From JANSWP01 sp041941305 (GTDB lineage: Bacteria; Bacteroidota; Bacteroidia; Chitinophagales; Saprospiraceae), in assembly GCA_041941305.1 (NCBI GenBank), contig JBGTQJ010000020.1, positions 1 through 64,000 of the forward strand: a stretch of 64,000 bases of DNA, read 5' to 3'. How positions within the stretch are numbered: position 1 is the first letter of the stretch; every line of letters starts with the position of its first letter. Both the position numbers and the translations under genes were made by a program. Under the pieces are notes generated by a model that was given only the letters and a program-made list of their open reading frames with translations, was not told the origin of the DNA and ran no database searches. This document shows positions 17,002 through 26,324 of the stretch, in pieces.

Positions 17002-17757
17002 ATGAGTATATTTAAAGGAAAAGTAGCTGTAGTCACTGGAGGTGCAAGAGATATTGGAAGATCCATATCTGTTAGACTAGCAAAAGAAGGAGCCAAAGTA
17101 GTTGTGAACTATTTTAATTCTGAATCTGGGGCAAATGAAACAGTAGATGAGATAATTTCTTTTGGTGGTGAAGCGATTGCTGTCAAAGCTGATGTTTCAA
17201 ATTTAAGTGATATTCAGAATTTAAAGACAAAATCAGTGGAAGCCTATGGAGATAAGGTTCATATTCTGGTAAATAATGCAGGAGGTCTTTTTGCTCGTAG
17301 AACTTTACAAGAATTCGATGAGTCTTTTTATGACTTAGTTATGAATGTCAATTTTAAAGCTACGGTTTTTGTAATGCAAGCATTTGAACCTTTAATGGAT
17401 AAAGGGACTTCTATCATCAACCTGTCTTCTCTGGCAGCAAGAGATGGGGGAGGTGGTGGGTCTTCCTTGTACGCTTCTTCCAAAGGTGCTGTAACAACTT
17501 TTACCAGAGCTATGGCAAAAGAACTTGGGCCTAAGGGTATAAGAGTAAATGCAGTTTGCCCGGGTTTGATTGCCACTAAATTTCATGATGATTTTACAAA
17601 AGATGAGGTGCGAACGATGGTTGCCAATAAAACTCCCCTAAGAAGAGAAGGTAAGTCTGGTGAAGTCGCAGATTTAGTGGTTTATTTAGCTTCTGAAAAT
17701 AGCTCTTTTGTAACTGGAGCCAATTTCGACATTAATGGCGGTTTAGCGTTTTCTTAA
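17002..17757 (+). CDS. Second short-chain dehydrogenase of the alginate operon
   Basis: A 251-residue classical SDR with TGGARDIG (12-19), NNAG (91-94), a catalytic Ser at 142/143 and Y157xxxK161. It is clearly diverged from the preceding SDR, with a glycine run (DGGGGGSS, 148-155) before the catalytic Tyr. It may be a second DEH reductase with other cofactor use, or act on another uronate intermediate. It is followed by repeat copy 2, then kdgK. Confidence 0.82.
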   Translation: MSIFKGKVAVVTGGARDIGRSISVRLAKEGAKVVVNYFNSESGANETVDEIISFGGEAIAVKADVSNLSDIQNLKTKSVEAYGDKVHILVNNAGGLFARRTLQEFDESFYDLVMNVNFKATVFVMQAFEPLMDKGTSIINLSSLAARDGGGGGSSLYASSKGAVTTFTRAMAKELGPKGIRVNAVCPGLIATKFHDDFTKDEVRTMVANKTPLRREGKSGEVADLVVYLASENSSFVTGANFDINGGLAFS

Positions 17758-17759
17758 TC

Positions 17760-17839
17760 GTAACTGCCCAAATTTTTGGGCGGGTTGAAGTGATCTAAAT
17801 ATTTTTTTTATCATCTGCCCAAAAATTTGGGCGATTACA
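17760..17839. repeat. Bipartite GCCCA/TGGGC palindromic element, copy 2
   Basis: Begins GTAACTGCCCAAATTTTTGG, continues GCGGGTTGAAG, then a spacer of about 24 nt and the second palindrome CTGCCCAAAAATTTGGGCG that ends in ATTACA. It fills the gap between the second SDR gene and kdgK almost exactly. Confidence 0.7.
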
Positions 17840-18883
17840 TTGACTATGAAAAAAGTAGTAACCTTTGGAGAGATTATGCTCCGATTGACGCCCCCTGGCT
17901 TCAAAAGGTTTTCGCAAGCAAGTTCTTTTGAAGTGATATACGGCGGTGGAGAAAGCAATGTGGCAGTTTCTCTTGCCAATTATGGAATTCCAGTCGAATT
18001 TGTAACGCGGCTCCCACAAAATGATATAGGAGATTGTGCATTAATGGAACTGCGAAAAAGGGGAGTTGGGACTCAACACATCATAAGAGGTGGCGAACGG
18101 TTGGGCATTTATTTTTTGGAAATTGGTGCTGTGAGTCGAGGCAGCAAAGTTATCTATGACCGAGCACATTCTGCCATTTCAACCATCGAAAAAGGAATGA
18201 TCGATTGGGAATCTGTATTCAAGGATGCTGGTTGGTTTCATTGGACGGGCATCACACCTGCTATTTCGCAAGGCGCAGCAGATGCTTGTTTGGAAGCCAT
18301 TGAAATGGCAAATAAAATGGGAGTTACTGTTTCAACCGATTTAAATTATCGAAAAAAATTGTGGAAATACGGCAAAGCTCCAGGAGATGTGATGCCCGAA
18401 TTGGTAGCAGGCTGCGATGTTATATTAGGCAACGAAGAAGATGCGGAAAAACATTTTGGCTTGCATCCTGAAGGCGTCGATGTCACCCAAGGTCATTCTG
18501 TAAATGCCGAATCTTACCTTTCTGTTTTGAAGCAATTGATGAACATGTTTCCTCGTGCAAAAAAAGTAATTACCACTTTGCGTGGCTCCATTAGTGCTTC
18601 CCATAACAACTGGTCCGGCGTTTTGTACGATGGCGAGACACTTTTTAAAGCTCCAACCTATGATATTACGCACATTGTTGACCGTGTTGGTGGAGGTGAC
18701 AGCTTTATGGGCGGTTTGATTTATGGTTTGTTGACCCATCCTGAGGATGACCAAAAAGCACTTAATTTTGCAGTTGTGGCTTCCTGTTTAAAACATACGA
18801 TTTATGGAGATGCGAATTTGGTGACCGTTGAGGAAGTTGAAAAATTGATGGGTGGGGATTCGAGTGGTAGAGTAAGTCGATGA
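17840..18883 (+). CDS. kdgK: 2-keto-3-deoxygluconate kinase (PfkB family)
   Basis: A 347-residue PfkB-family sugar kinase. The N-terminal substrate region is FGEIMLRLTPPG followed by YGGGESNVAVSLA, and the C-terminal catalytic loop DRVGGGDSFMGGLIYG carries the general-base Asp in GGGDS. It phosphorylates KDG to KDPG in the cytoplasm. The translation start may be ATG 17840 or the in-frame ATG at 17846. The aldolase gene follows after 76 bases that hold a repeat hairpin. Confidence 0.9.
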   Translation: MTMKKVVTFGEIMLRLTPPGFKRFSQASSFEVIYGGGESNVAVSLANYGIPVEFVTRLPQNDIGDCALMELRKRGVGTQHIIRGGERLGIYFLEIGAVSRGSKVIYDRAHSAISTIEKGMIDWESVFKDAGWFHWTGITPAISQGAADACLEAIEMANKMGVTVSTDLNYRKKLWKYGKAPGDVMPELVAGCDVILGNEEDAEKHFGLHPEGVDVTQGHSVNAESYLSVLKQLMNMFPRAKKVITTLRGSISASHNNWSGVLYDGETLFKAPTYDITHIVDRVGGGDSFMGGLIYGLLTHPEDDQKALNFAVVASCLKHTIYGDANLVTVEEVEKLMGGDSSGRVSR

Positions 18884-18886
18884 TAA

Positions 18887-18953
<67 letters not shown>

Positions 18954-18959
18954 AAAAAA

Positions 18960-19631
18960 ATGGCAAGATTCACAAGAATAGAAACGGCACAAAAAATGGC
19001 GGAACAAGGTATGGTTCCACTTTTTTATCATTCAGATTTAGACATTTGCAAAAAGGTGGTTTCCGCTTGTTATCGTGGGGGTGCGCGGCTTTTGGAGTTT
19101 ACCAATCGCGGGGACTATGCACATGAGATTTTTGGGGAATTGAATAAATATGTTGCTTCAGCACTTCCAGAGATGATAATGGGTGTTGGGTCTGTGACTG
19201 ATGGAGGAACAGCGGCTTTGTATATGCAGTTAGGCGCAAATTTTATCGTTTCTGCTTCCATTCGGGAAGACGTGGCAATGGTTTGTAATCGGAGAAAGGT
19301 TTTGTACAGTCCTGGTTGTGGTTCTTTGACGGAGATTGGTCGGGCAGAAGAATTGGGTTGTGAAGTCGTCAAATTATTCCCTGGAAGTACTTATGGACCT
19401 GGGTTTATTAAAGCAGTTCGTGCGCCTCAACCCTGGACGAGCATCATGCCAACTGGTGGTGTTGCTCCAGATTATGACAATTTGAAAAAATGGTTTGATG
19501 CAGGTGCTTATTGTGTGGGAATGGGTTCCAAATTGATGGTGAAGGATGTGGAAGGGAATTTTGATTTTGAAGGAATCGAAGCATTGTGTCGTAAAGCTTT
19601 GGGTATTATTCATGAAATAAAAAATCATTAA
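18960..19631 (+). CDS. eda: KDPG aldolase
   Basis: A 223-residue KDPG/KHG aldolase. The catalytic E46 (LLEFTNRG), the Schiff-base K138 (VVKLFPG) and the phosphate-site loop PTGGV are all in place. It splits KDPG into pyruvate and glyceraldehyde 3-phosphate and completes the DEH route to central metabolism. It starts 7 bases after the TTCATCA hairpin and lies 43 bases upstream of the last PL7 gene. Confidence 0.92.
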   Translation: MARFTRIETAQKMAEQGMVPLFYHSDLDICKKVVSACYRGGARLLEFTNRGDYAHEIFGELNKYVASALPEMIMGVGSVTDGGTAALYMQLGANFIVSASIREDVAMVCNRRKVLYSPGCGSLTEIGRAEELGCEVVKLFPGSTYGPGFIKAVRAPQPWTSIMPTGGVAPDYDNLKKWFDAGAYCVGMGSKLMVKDVEGNFDFEGIEALCRKALGIIHEIKNH

Positions 19632-19674
19632 GTGATATACGGTTTGATGACACTGCAAAAGAATCAGTTCAAAC

Positions 19675-20550
19675 ATGAAACAATTATTTCTTATATCAAC
19701 TCTCTTGACGTTTCTTTTCATAGCTCCGAATGATTGTTTTGCTCAAAAGAAAAAGCAAGGCAAACAAACTGTTCCGGAAAAGATAGTCCCTGACATTGAT
19801 CTGACCCATTGGAAAGTTACAATACCAGTCTCCAATAATAAGGGTAAACCAATTGAAGTGTCCCCACCCGAAATAATTGATTATGCAAATAATGACCAGC
19901 TAAAAGAGTTCATGTACAATGATTCTACAGATGGTTCGATTGTTTTTTATGCCTATCCGGCTTCTTCTACAGCTAATTCCAAGTATTCCAGGTCTGAACT
20001 TCGAGAACAAATGGTGCCAGGTAGCAATGCAACTAATTGGACCTTTAAGCAAGGGGGACGTATGAAAGTCACCTTGTCTGTTCCGGAAGTTACAAAAGCT
20101 GAAAATGGTAAAAGGCATAGAATTATTGTTGCTCAAATTCATGGTCGATTGACCAATGAACAAAGAGATTTAATTCGGCAAAAAGACAACAATGCTCCTC
20201 CAGTTTTGAAGATATATTGGGAAGAGGGAAAAATAGTGGTGAGGCGGAAAGTACTTAAAGACCATAAGGTTTCAGATATTGATATTTTAAAAAAAGAAGC
20301 ATGGGTTGATGATGAGAAATATACTTTTTTGAAAACAGTAGAAAGGAAAAAAGTGACTATCGAAATCATCGCCTCTGAAGGCAGATTAGAGGTTGTTTTA
20401 AACGGTAGAGAAAAAGCAGTTTATAAGGACAAACATATGGAACGTTGGGGAGTTTTTGAGAATTACTTTAAGGTTGGAAACTATTTTAATACTAGAGACA
20501 AGGGAGCCTATTCAAGGGTAAAAATTTATGATCTTGAAGTAATGCATTAG
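19675..20550 (+). CDS. Alginate lyase, PL7 family, secreted
   Basis: A 291-residue PL7 protein with a signal peptide ending near NDCFAQ, no lipobox and a basic linker (KKKQGKQ). Motifs are RSELREQ, QIHGRL and YFKVGNYF; the Ala of the usual YFKAG is Val. It is a full-length paralogue of the lyase at 9748-10656, sharing the block EIxDYANND-LK-FMYNDSTDGS. Without a lipid anchor it probably works in the periplasm on imported oligosaccharides, perhaps exolytically; this is inference. It is the last + strand gene of the locus. Confidence 0.9.
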   Translation: MKQLFLISTLLTFLFIAPNDCFAQKKKQGKQTVPEKIVPDIDLTHWKVTIPVSNNKGKPIEVSPPEIIDYANNDQLKEFMYNDSTDGSIVFYAYPASSTANSKYSRSELREQMVPGSNATNWTFKQGGRMKVTLSVPEVTKAENGKRHRIIVAQIHGRLTNEQRDLIRQKDNNAPPVLKIYWEEGKIVVRRKVLKDHKVSDIDILKKEAWVDDEKYTFLKTVERKKVTIEIIASEGRLEVVLNGREKAVYKDKHMERWGVFENYFKVGNYFNTRDKGAYSRVKIYDLEVMH

Positions 20551-20645
20551 CTTATCCTCCTCCTCCCTCACTTCTCCTCCAAACCTCCTTTGCGCGCCGA
20601 GCCGAAGGCGAGGGTGCGCAATACGGAATCCTAGCAATTATTGCC

Positions 20646-20912
20646 TCAAATCATCTTCCAGATAGAACCTGGTTCCTTCTCTTTTTTAAATTTTAAGTAC
20701 CATTGGCATAAAAAGTAAAGCGGAATTAAACCAATCGCCCAACATACATACAGCAAAGGCAAGCCGCTTCCCGTTGGAAAGAATAAACCGAAAATTGCAT
20801 AGATATAAAGGTGAGCAAGGTAGAAAAACATTGCTGTTTGACCGAATAGACGAAGTGGTTCAGTAAATCTGGTTAAATTAATTTTGGAAAATGTCCCTCT
20901 ATAGCTATATAA
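20646..20912 (-). pseudogene. C-terminal fragment of a polytopic membrane acyltransferase-like protein
   Basis: The minus-strand frame is open from just after the stop codon of the dienelactone hydrolase gene down to 20646, about 88 codons. The ATG-started part encodes only 61 residues. The open frame reads FTEPLRLFGQTAMFFYLAHL, then two membrane helices and a basic end (KFKKEKEPGSIWKMI). This is the usual C-terminus of DUF1624 or acyltransferase-3-like membrane proteins. The N-terminal helices are absent, replaced by the hydrolase gene. It is most likely a deletion remnant. Family assignment is moderate. Confidence 0.6.
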
Positions 20913-21800
20913 TTACTTCAATTTTTCCCTAAAAAAGTCAATCGTACGTTGCCAAGCCAATTGCGCTGCATCCCAATTGTATCTCCCAGTCGTATCATTG
21001 TGAAATCCATGCTGAACATCTGGATACAAATGCGCAGAGTATTCTTTATTGTTATCCTGCAAGGCTTTGGCATAGTCTGGCCATCCTGCATTTACCCTTT
21101 TATCGAATGCTGCAAAATGTAGTAACAAAGGAGCTTTAATATTTGGAACTTCTTCGGCTGGAGCCTGTCCGCCATAAAATGGCACAGCTGCTTTTAGGTC
21201 CGGAACCCGGGCTGCCATCATATTGGAAATCCAACCGCCAAAACAAAATCCAACAACTCCAACATTGCCATCGCATTCAGGATGGTTTTTCAAATGCTCA
21301 AAGGCAGCGATAAAGTCTTCCAACATTTCATTTCTGTCTCTTTGGCGTTGCAAGGTTCTTCCTTCATCATCAGTTCCGGGATAACCACCAAGCGGGGTCA
21401 GTGCATCAGGAGCCAAAGAAATAAAACCCGCCAAAGCTGCCCTGCGAGAAACATCTTCAATATGGGGATTGAGCCCTCGGTTTTCATGAACGACAATGAT
21501 GCCTGCCAGTTTACCAGTCGCACCCGCTGGTCTGGACAACAATCCTTTCATGGTGCCACCACCTTTGGGCGATTCGTAATTGATGAACTCCGATTTTAGG
21601 CGTTCATCATCGGCTTTCACCTGAATTTTTTCCTCATAATCTGGCATGATGAAACTTAGGAGGGCAGGAACAGTCACACCACCAACGGCATAGGCAGTCA
21701 ATTTATCCATAAAACTGCGACGGTCGATTCTGTTATGTGCGTAGTCATCGTAAAGGTCAAATACCTCCTGATTAATGTCTTCTTTGTTGATTTTTTTCAT
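20913..21800 (-). CDS. Dienelactone hydrolase family protein with internal Tat-like motif
   Basis: A 295-residue alpha/beta hydrolase. The Cys nucleophile is in GFCFGG (about residue 190), with Asp in AAFDKRVN and His in DVQHGFHND completing a DLH-type triad. An N-terminal stretch RRSFMDKLTAYAVGG near residue 28 resembles a twin-arginine signal placed after a short charged leader, so export is likely. The gene begins 6 bases after the LytTR regulator and is part of that operon. Family members hydrolyse lactones or esters; the substrate is unknown. Confidence 0.82.
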   Translation of the reverse strand: MKKINKEDINQEVFDLYDDYAHNRIDRRSFMDKLTAYAVGGVTVPALLSFIMPDYEEKIQVKADDERLKSEFINYESPKGGGTMKGLLSRPAGATGKLAGIIVVHENRGLNPHIEDVSRRAALAGFISLAPDALTPLGGYPGTDDEGRTLQRQRDRNEMLEDFIAAFEHLKNHPECDGNVGVVGFCFGGWISNMMAARVPDLKAAVPFYGGQAPAEEVPNIKAPLLLHFAAFDKRVNAGWPDYAKALQDNNKEYSAHLYPDVQHGFHNDTTGRYNWDAAQLAWQRTIDFFREKLK

Positions 21801-21806
21801 GTTGCT

Positions 21807-22502
21807 TTATTTGACGAAATTTTGAATAAAATCTTCTTTATAAGCCCTTCCAATCGGAATCACTTTTCCCTCATTTAAATAGATTTGATTGCCAGCAATT
21901 TTTTCAATTTTTGAGGTATTGATGATGTAAGATTTATGGATTCTAATAAACTGGTTTGAATTCAAATTTTCCAGCCAATAACGGAGTGGTTCGGAAGATA
22001 AATATTTTTTCTGAGGTAAAAATAGTTCGGTATAATCTGCGTCTGATTTGATGTAAAGTATGTTTTCTATGGTGATTTTAATATGTTCATACCCAGATTT
22101 AATGAATATTTCCTTTCGAGTCTTTTCAGCAGTGCTTTGGGTTTGTGAAATAGTGTTTTTTGAAGGCACTTTTGACACAGCTTTTATAAATCGTTGAAAA
22201 GAAAATGGTTTCAACAAATAATCTGACACATTAAATTCATAGCTTTCTAAAGCATAATCAGGAAAGGCGGTAGTTAAAATTATGTTTGGAGGATTAGGCA
22301 GTGTTTTCAAAAAATCAATTCCCGAAATTTTTGGCAAATGAATGTCTAAAAAAATCAAATCTATTTCATTGTTTTTCAAAAAATCCATTGCCTGAATTGC
22401 GTCAGAAAAAGTGGCTTTTAATTGCAAAGAACCAATATCCTGAATGTATTTTTTCAAAATCCGTTGTGCAGGAGCCTGGTCTTCAATGATGATGCAATTC
22501 AT
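21807..22502 (-). CDS. LytTR-type response regulator
   Basis: A 231-residue response regulator. The receiver domain (1-120) has the acidic pair E7/D8 and phospho-acceptor D53 (LIFLDIHLPKISG). The C-terminal LytTR DNA-binding domain (about 130-230) contains the typical IRIHKSYIIN and IPIGRAYKEDF stretches. The sensor kinase is encoded 16 bases upstream and the dienelactone hydrolase 6 bases downstream. Probable targets are its own operon and the divergent TonB-dependent receptor gene; this is inference from position. Confidence 0.9.
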   Translation of the reverse strand: MNCIIIEDQAPAQRILKKYIQDIGSLQLKATFSDAIQAMDFLKNNEIDLIFLDIHLPKISGIDFLKTLPNPPNIILTTAFPDYALESYEFNVSDYLLKPFSFQRFIKAVSKVPSKNTISQTQSTAEKTRKEIFIKSGYEHIKITIENILYIKSDADYTELFLPQKKYLSSEPLRYWLENLNSNQFIRIHKSYIINTSKIEKIAGNQIYLNEGKVIPIGRAYKEDFIQNFVK

Positions 22503-22518
22503 GTTTAATCGGTTTAAT

Positions 22519-23535
22519 TTAATTCAAATCCATGGTCAACTCAACTTCAAATAAATTTTCCTTTTGAGAAATTTTTAATTCGTGTGCCTTAGGATACAAT
22601 AATTCCAATCGTTTCTGCACATTTTTCAGTCCAATTCCTTTAGACAGACTATCGGTATTGGATTGAGGCTGAAAAGAATTCTTACAAACAAATTCCAAGA
22701 TTCCAGCTTTTGAAAGTTGCACTGAAATTTCAATCAAAATATTTTCACTTTGACTGGCAGTGCTGTGTTTGAAAGCATTTTCAATAAAAACAATCAAGAT
22801 TAAAGGTGCGATTTGTAAGCCTGAACGGATACCCTCTGTGGAAAAATGAACTGTCCCACGCCCCTCAATTTGTAATTCACTGATTTTGGTAAAGTTTTGC
22901 AAATGCGTGATTTCTTTATTTAAAGGAACATGACTCCCTTTACATTCATAAAGCATATAACGTAGAATACCGGAAAGTTCTAAAATGATTTCAGGGGTTT
23001 TTGGCGAATTTTCAATAGCGTAGGCATAAAGGTTATTCAAATTATTAAATAAAAAATGCGGATTGATTTGAGATTTTAAAAATTGCAACTCACTCTCTTT
23101 GATGGCATTTTTCAAAGTATCCACCTCCTTTTGTTTGCGAGAAGCATCCCATGCAAATTTGAATCCTGTAAGAATAAAAATAGAGGGCAAGATGCTCAGA
23201 AAAGTGGAAAAAAAACCAGAGAAAACTCTGCCTCTGGTATCTGGGAAATAGATTTTCTCTAAAAAGAATTCTTCTGTCAAAATCACGGCTGCGATGATGA
23301 GAGTCAAAAAAATTGAAAAGGAAATGTATTTTTTAGCATAAAAGTAGCGGGGCAGCAGGCTATAATTAATAATAAAAGCAGCAATGGCGTAGGAGATGAA
23401 AAAAGCAGTCAATCTGAAATCAATTTGAGATTCCCGCCGGTTGTAAGTCAAAATGACGAATACAATGAGATGTAAAATCACTTGAAAAATCACCTCTCGA
23501 TAGGAATTTACTTTTGTATTTGAAATTTTTGCCAT
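22519..23535 (-). CDS. LytS-type sensor histidine kinase
   Basis: A 338-residue His_kinase (PF06580-type) protein. Four predicted membrane helices occupy about 15-130, a short coiled coil follows, and the phospho-acceptor His is H160 in QINPHFLFNNLNNLY. The C-terminal ATPase region has IENAFKHS and a GIGLKNVQKRLELLY glycine box. There is no large extracytoplasmic domain, so the signal is probably sensed within the membrane. It heads a minus-strand operon with the LytTR regulator and the dienelactone hydrolase. Confidence 0.9.
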   Translation of the reverse strand: MAKISNTKVNSYREVIFQVILHLIVFVILTYNRRESQIDFRLTAFFISYAIAAFIINYSLLPRYFYAKKYISFSIFLTLIIAAVILTEEFFLEKIYFPDTRGRVFSGFFSTFLSILPSIFILTGFKFAWDASRKQKEVDTLKNAIKESELQFLKSQINPHFLFNNLNNLYAYAIENSPKTPEIILELSGILRYMLYECKGSHVPLNKEITHLQNFTKISELQIEGRGTVHFSTEGIRSGLQIAPLILIVFIENAFKHSTASQSENILIEISVQLSKAGILEFVCKNSFQPQSNTDSLSKGIGLKNVQKRLELLYPKAHELKISQKENLFEVELTMDLN

Positions 23536-23752
23536 TATTCAAAAGTATAATCTTCTTCGTTAGTAAAAAAATGAAGATGGTTCAACAGCAGAATTGTTCC
23601 TTTGAACAACCTGCCAGAGGAGTTAAACGACTATCCTGCTGTTTACAGGTATACTTTCGTCGTTCAAAGAATCTTTTTTTTAATGTTTTCAAAACTCCTC
23701 ACCTTTGCGCTACTCAATTAAACCATTGAATTAAACTTACAATTTTTCGATT

Positions 23753-26131
23753 ATGAAAAATACACTTAAATACCGCATCGTATACACGTTTATTGTCCTT
23801 GCTTCAACTATCTTTTTCGCCCAAGCACAACAAATAACCATCACAGGAAAGGTATTGGAAGCGCAAAACCAGCAAGCCATCGAATTTGCCACGGTAATGG
23901 TTGCGGATAAGGAAACCAGGAAAGCCTTAACCGGAACAACGACCGAAGCTGATGGTCGTTTCAGTATCCAGACTGAATCCTCCAATTTTTATGTGGAAGT
24001 CAGTTTTATTGGTTTTATGACCCAAAAAATTGAGGATATTGCTATCCAGAATGGCAAAGTAGATATAGGCACCATTGTGCTTTCTGAAAATAGCCAAACC
24101 TTAGATGAAGTGACCGTTCGTGCAGAAAAATCTACGACAGAGTTTAAATTGGACAAGCGCGTTTTTAATGTCGGAAAAGATTTGAGCAGCACAGGGGCAA
24201 GTGCCCTGGAAGTCTTGAATAATGTGCCTTCAGTCAATGTAAATATTGAAGGAGAAGTGAGCTTGAGAGGTAGCCAGGGCGTCCAAATTTTGATAAATGG
24301 AAAACCTTCCGTTATAGCAAGTGAGTCGGGCAATGCCTTGGGGACAATTACTGCTGATATGATTGACAAAATTGAAGTCATCACCAATCCTTCTGCTAAA
24401 TATGAGGCTGAGGGGACTGCTGGTATTATCAATATTGTAATCAAAAAAGAAGAACGAAAAGGTATCAATGGTTCGGTGACTTTGAACACGGGAGTACCAC
24501 ACAATCATAGCCTGGGTTTGAGTTTGAATCGACGTACGGAGAAATTTAATTTGTTTAGTCAATTGGGGGTAGGCTATCGGGAGTTGCCAAGAGACGGACG
24601 CAATATTAATCAGGATTTGGTCAATCAATCTGTAGTGACGAGTGAAGGAACAGAATACAGAAATGAGACTTTTTACAATGTCATTTTAGGTACAGATTAC
24701 CACATTGACAAATACAATGTCATCACACTTTCGGGGAATTTTGCTTATGAAGTGGAAGACCAGCCTTCACGCACTGATTTCACAAAAGTAGAGGGTTTCA
24801 ATGAAGCATCCTGGTATCGCACGGAAGTCACTGAAGCCACCAATCCAAAATACCAATACGAATTACAATACAAACGAGATTTTCCCGACCACAAGGAACA
24901 CGATTTGATTTTTAGTGCCTTGGGTAATTTCTTTGGCAAAGACCAATCTTCTGAGTTTCAAAATTTCAACATTGTCGGCAACGGCGCTGGTGGGGATCAA
25001 CGCACCCGGACCAATTTTAAAGAAGCGAAATATACTTTTCAGTTCGACTACACCAAGCCCTTTTCCGAAAAATGGATCTTGGAAACAGGCGCGCATTATT
25101 TGTTAAATGATGTGAGCAATGATTTTGCGGTAACTGATTTGAAAGACGGTGTTTGGATACCAAACCTGGGGCAGACCAACATTTTTGAATACGATCAAAA
25201 AGTATTGGGGGTTTACAGTACAGGTGCTTATGAGGGTGAAAAATGGGGTGTGAAAGTGGGCTTGAGAGTTGAGAATACCAATTTGAAAACACTTCTGGTT
25301 ACAACTGATGAAACCAATGATCAAAATTTCACGAATTTCTTTCCAACCCTTCATACTTCTTACAAAATCAATGAACGATTTTCTGTGCAGGCGGGCTATT
25401 CTCGTCGCATTTTTCGTCCGAGATTGTGGGATCTGAATCCATTCTTTAATATCAGAAATAACTTCAGTATTCGTACTGGAAATCCCGATTTGCTGCCAGA
25501 ATTCACGGATTCTTATGAGTTATCAGGTATTTATATATTTGAAAAAACATCTTTTAATTTTAGTGTTTATCACCGTTACACCACCGATGTAGTTGAACGC
25601 GTTTCGACTTTTGAAAATAATGTCAGCACTTTCAAACCCTTAAACATTGGTACCAATCGCGCGACTGGTTTAGAAATGAACGGAAAATACAGTCCAAATA
25701 AATGGTTGAGCATCAACGGAGATTTCAATTATTTTTACTTCAATCGAATGGGCTCACTGGAGGAAGTATCTTTTGATTTTACGGGAAAACAGTGGACTAC
25801 TAAAATGACTGCAAAATTTAAATTGCCTTTCAAAATTGATTTTGAGGTAACTGGACATTATCAATCCAAAGTTAAAACTGTGCAGGGCGAGCAAGCTGAC
25901 AATCTATTCGCTGACTTAGGTCTAAGGAAGAAAATAATGAAAGGAAAGGGCGTTTTCAATTTAAGTGTGCGCGATATTTTTGCCTCCAGAGTCAGAGAAA
26001 GTGAAACCAATCAGGATACCTTCTACCTCTACAGTTGGGGGCAACGAGGGCGATTCATAACATTTGGATTTAGTTATGGCTTTGGAAAAGGGGAAGCAAT
26101 GGAATTTTCGGGGCAGAAAAGGAGGCATTAA
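23753..26131 (+). CDS. TonB-dependent receptor, outer-membrane beta-barrel family
   Basis: A 792-residue protein with a signal peptide (cleavage near FFAQAQ), a carboxypeptidase-like regulatory domain (about 28-108, ITGKVLEAQNQQAIEFATV), a plug (about 125-220, with GVQILINGKPS and AKYEAEGTAGIINIVIKK) and a long barrel of the OMP_b-brl_3 type ending FGFSYGFGKGE plus a basic tail. It lacks a SusD partner. Import substrate is unknown. It is divergent from the LytS/LytTR operon with 217 bases between, which suggests common control. Confidence 0.85.
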   Translation: MKNTLKYRIVYTFIVLASTIFFAQAQQITITGKVLEAQNQQAIEFATVMVADKETRKALTGTTTEADGRFSIQTESSNFYVEVSFIGFMTQKIEDIAIQNGKVDIGTIVLSENSQTLDEVTVRAEKSTTEFKLDKRVFNVGKDLSSTGASALEVLNNVPSVNVNIEGEVSLRGSQGVQILINGKPSVIASESGNALGTITADMIDKIEVITNPSAKYEAEGTAGIINIVIKKEERKGINGSVTLNTGVPHNHSLGLSLNRRTEKFNLFSQLGVGYRELPRDGRNINQDLVNQSVVTSEGTEYRNETFYNVILGTDYHIDKYNVITLSGNFAYEVEDQPSRTDFTKVEGFNEASWYRTEVTEATNPKYQYELQYKRDFPDHKEHDLIFSALGNFFGKDQSSEFQNFNIVGNGAGGDQRTRTNFKEAKYTFQFDYTKPFSEKWILETGAHYLLNDVSNDFAVTDLKDGVWIPNLGQTNIFEYDQKVLGVYSTGAYEGEKWGVKVGLRVENTNLKTLLVTTDETNDQNFTNFFPTLHTSYKINERFSVQAGYSRRIFRPRLWDLNPFFNIRNNFSIRTGNPDLLPEFTDSYELSGIYIFEKTSFNFSVYHRYTTDVVERVSTFENNVSTFKPLNIGTNRATGLEMNGKYSPNKWLSINGDFNYFYFNRMGSLEEVSFDFTGKQWTTKMTAKFKLPFKIDFEVTGHYQSKVKTVQGEQADNLFADLGLRKKIMKGKGVFNLSVRDIFASRVRESETNQDTFYLYSWGQRGRFITFGFSYGFGKGEAMEFSGQKRRH

Positions 26132-26195
26132 AAATAAAGCAACCGAAGGATTTTTGAATCTTCGTAATTCGCAATTGGATAGAATATAGGGGGAT

Positions 26196-26252
26196 GTGGG
26201 GGCGAAGCCTTTATTTTCCTGCGAGCCAAGAAAATAAAAGCTTCGCCCCCAC
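26196..26252. terminator. Bidirectional hairpin between convergent genes
   Basis: A 23-bp stem with one mismatch (26196-26218 with 26230-26252) and an 11-nt loop sits between the + strand receptor and the next minus-strand gene. The GTGGGGGCGAAGC end makes it very stable. There is no long T run on either side. Confidence 0.6.
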
Positions 26253-26324
26253 GCCCGCCCTGTATTTGCACCGCAGGTGCGGATATGAAAGAACTTTTTG
26301 CACGATGTACTAATCTTCTTTATT

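Noticed and set aside
23989..24504. A 171-codon minus-strand frame inside the TonB-dependent receptor
   Set aside because: Antisense shadow of a clear receptor gene; the serine/leucine-rich translation is typical of such shadows.
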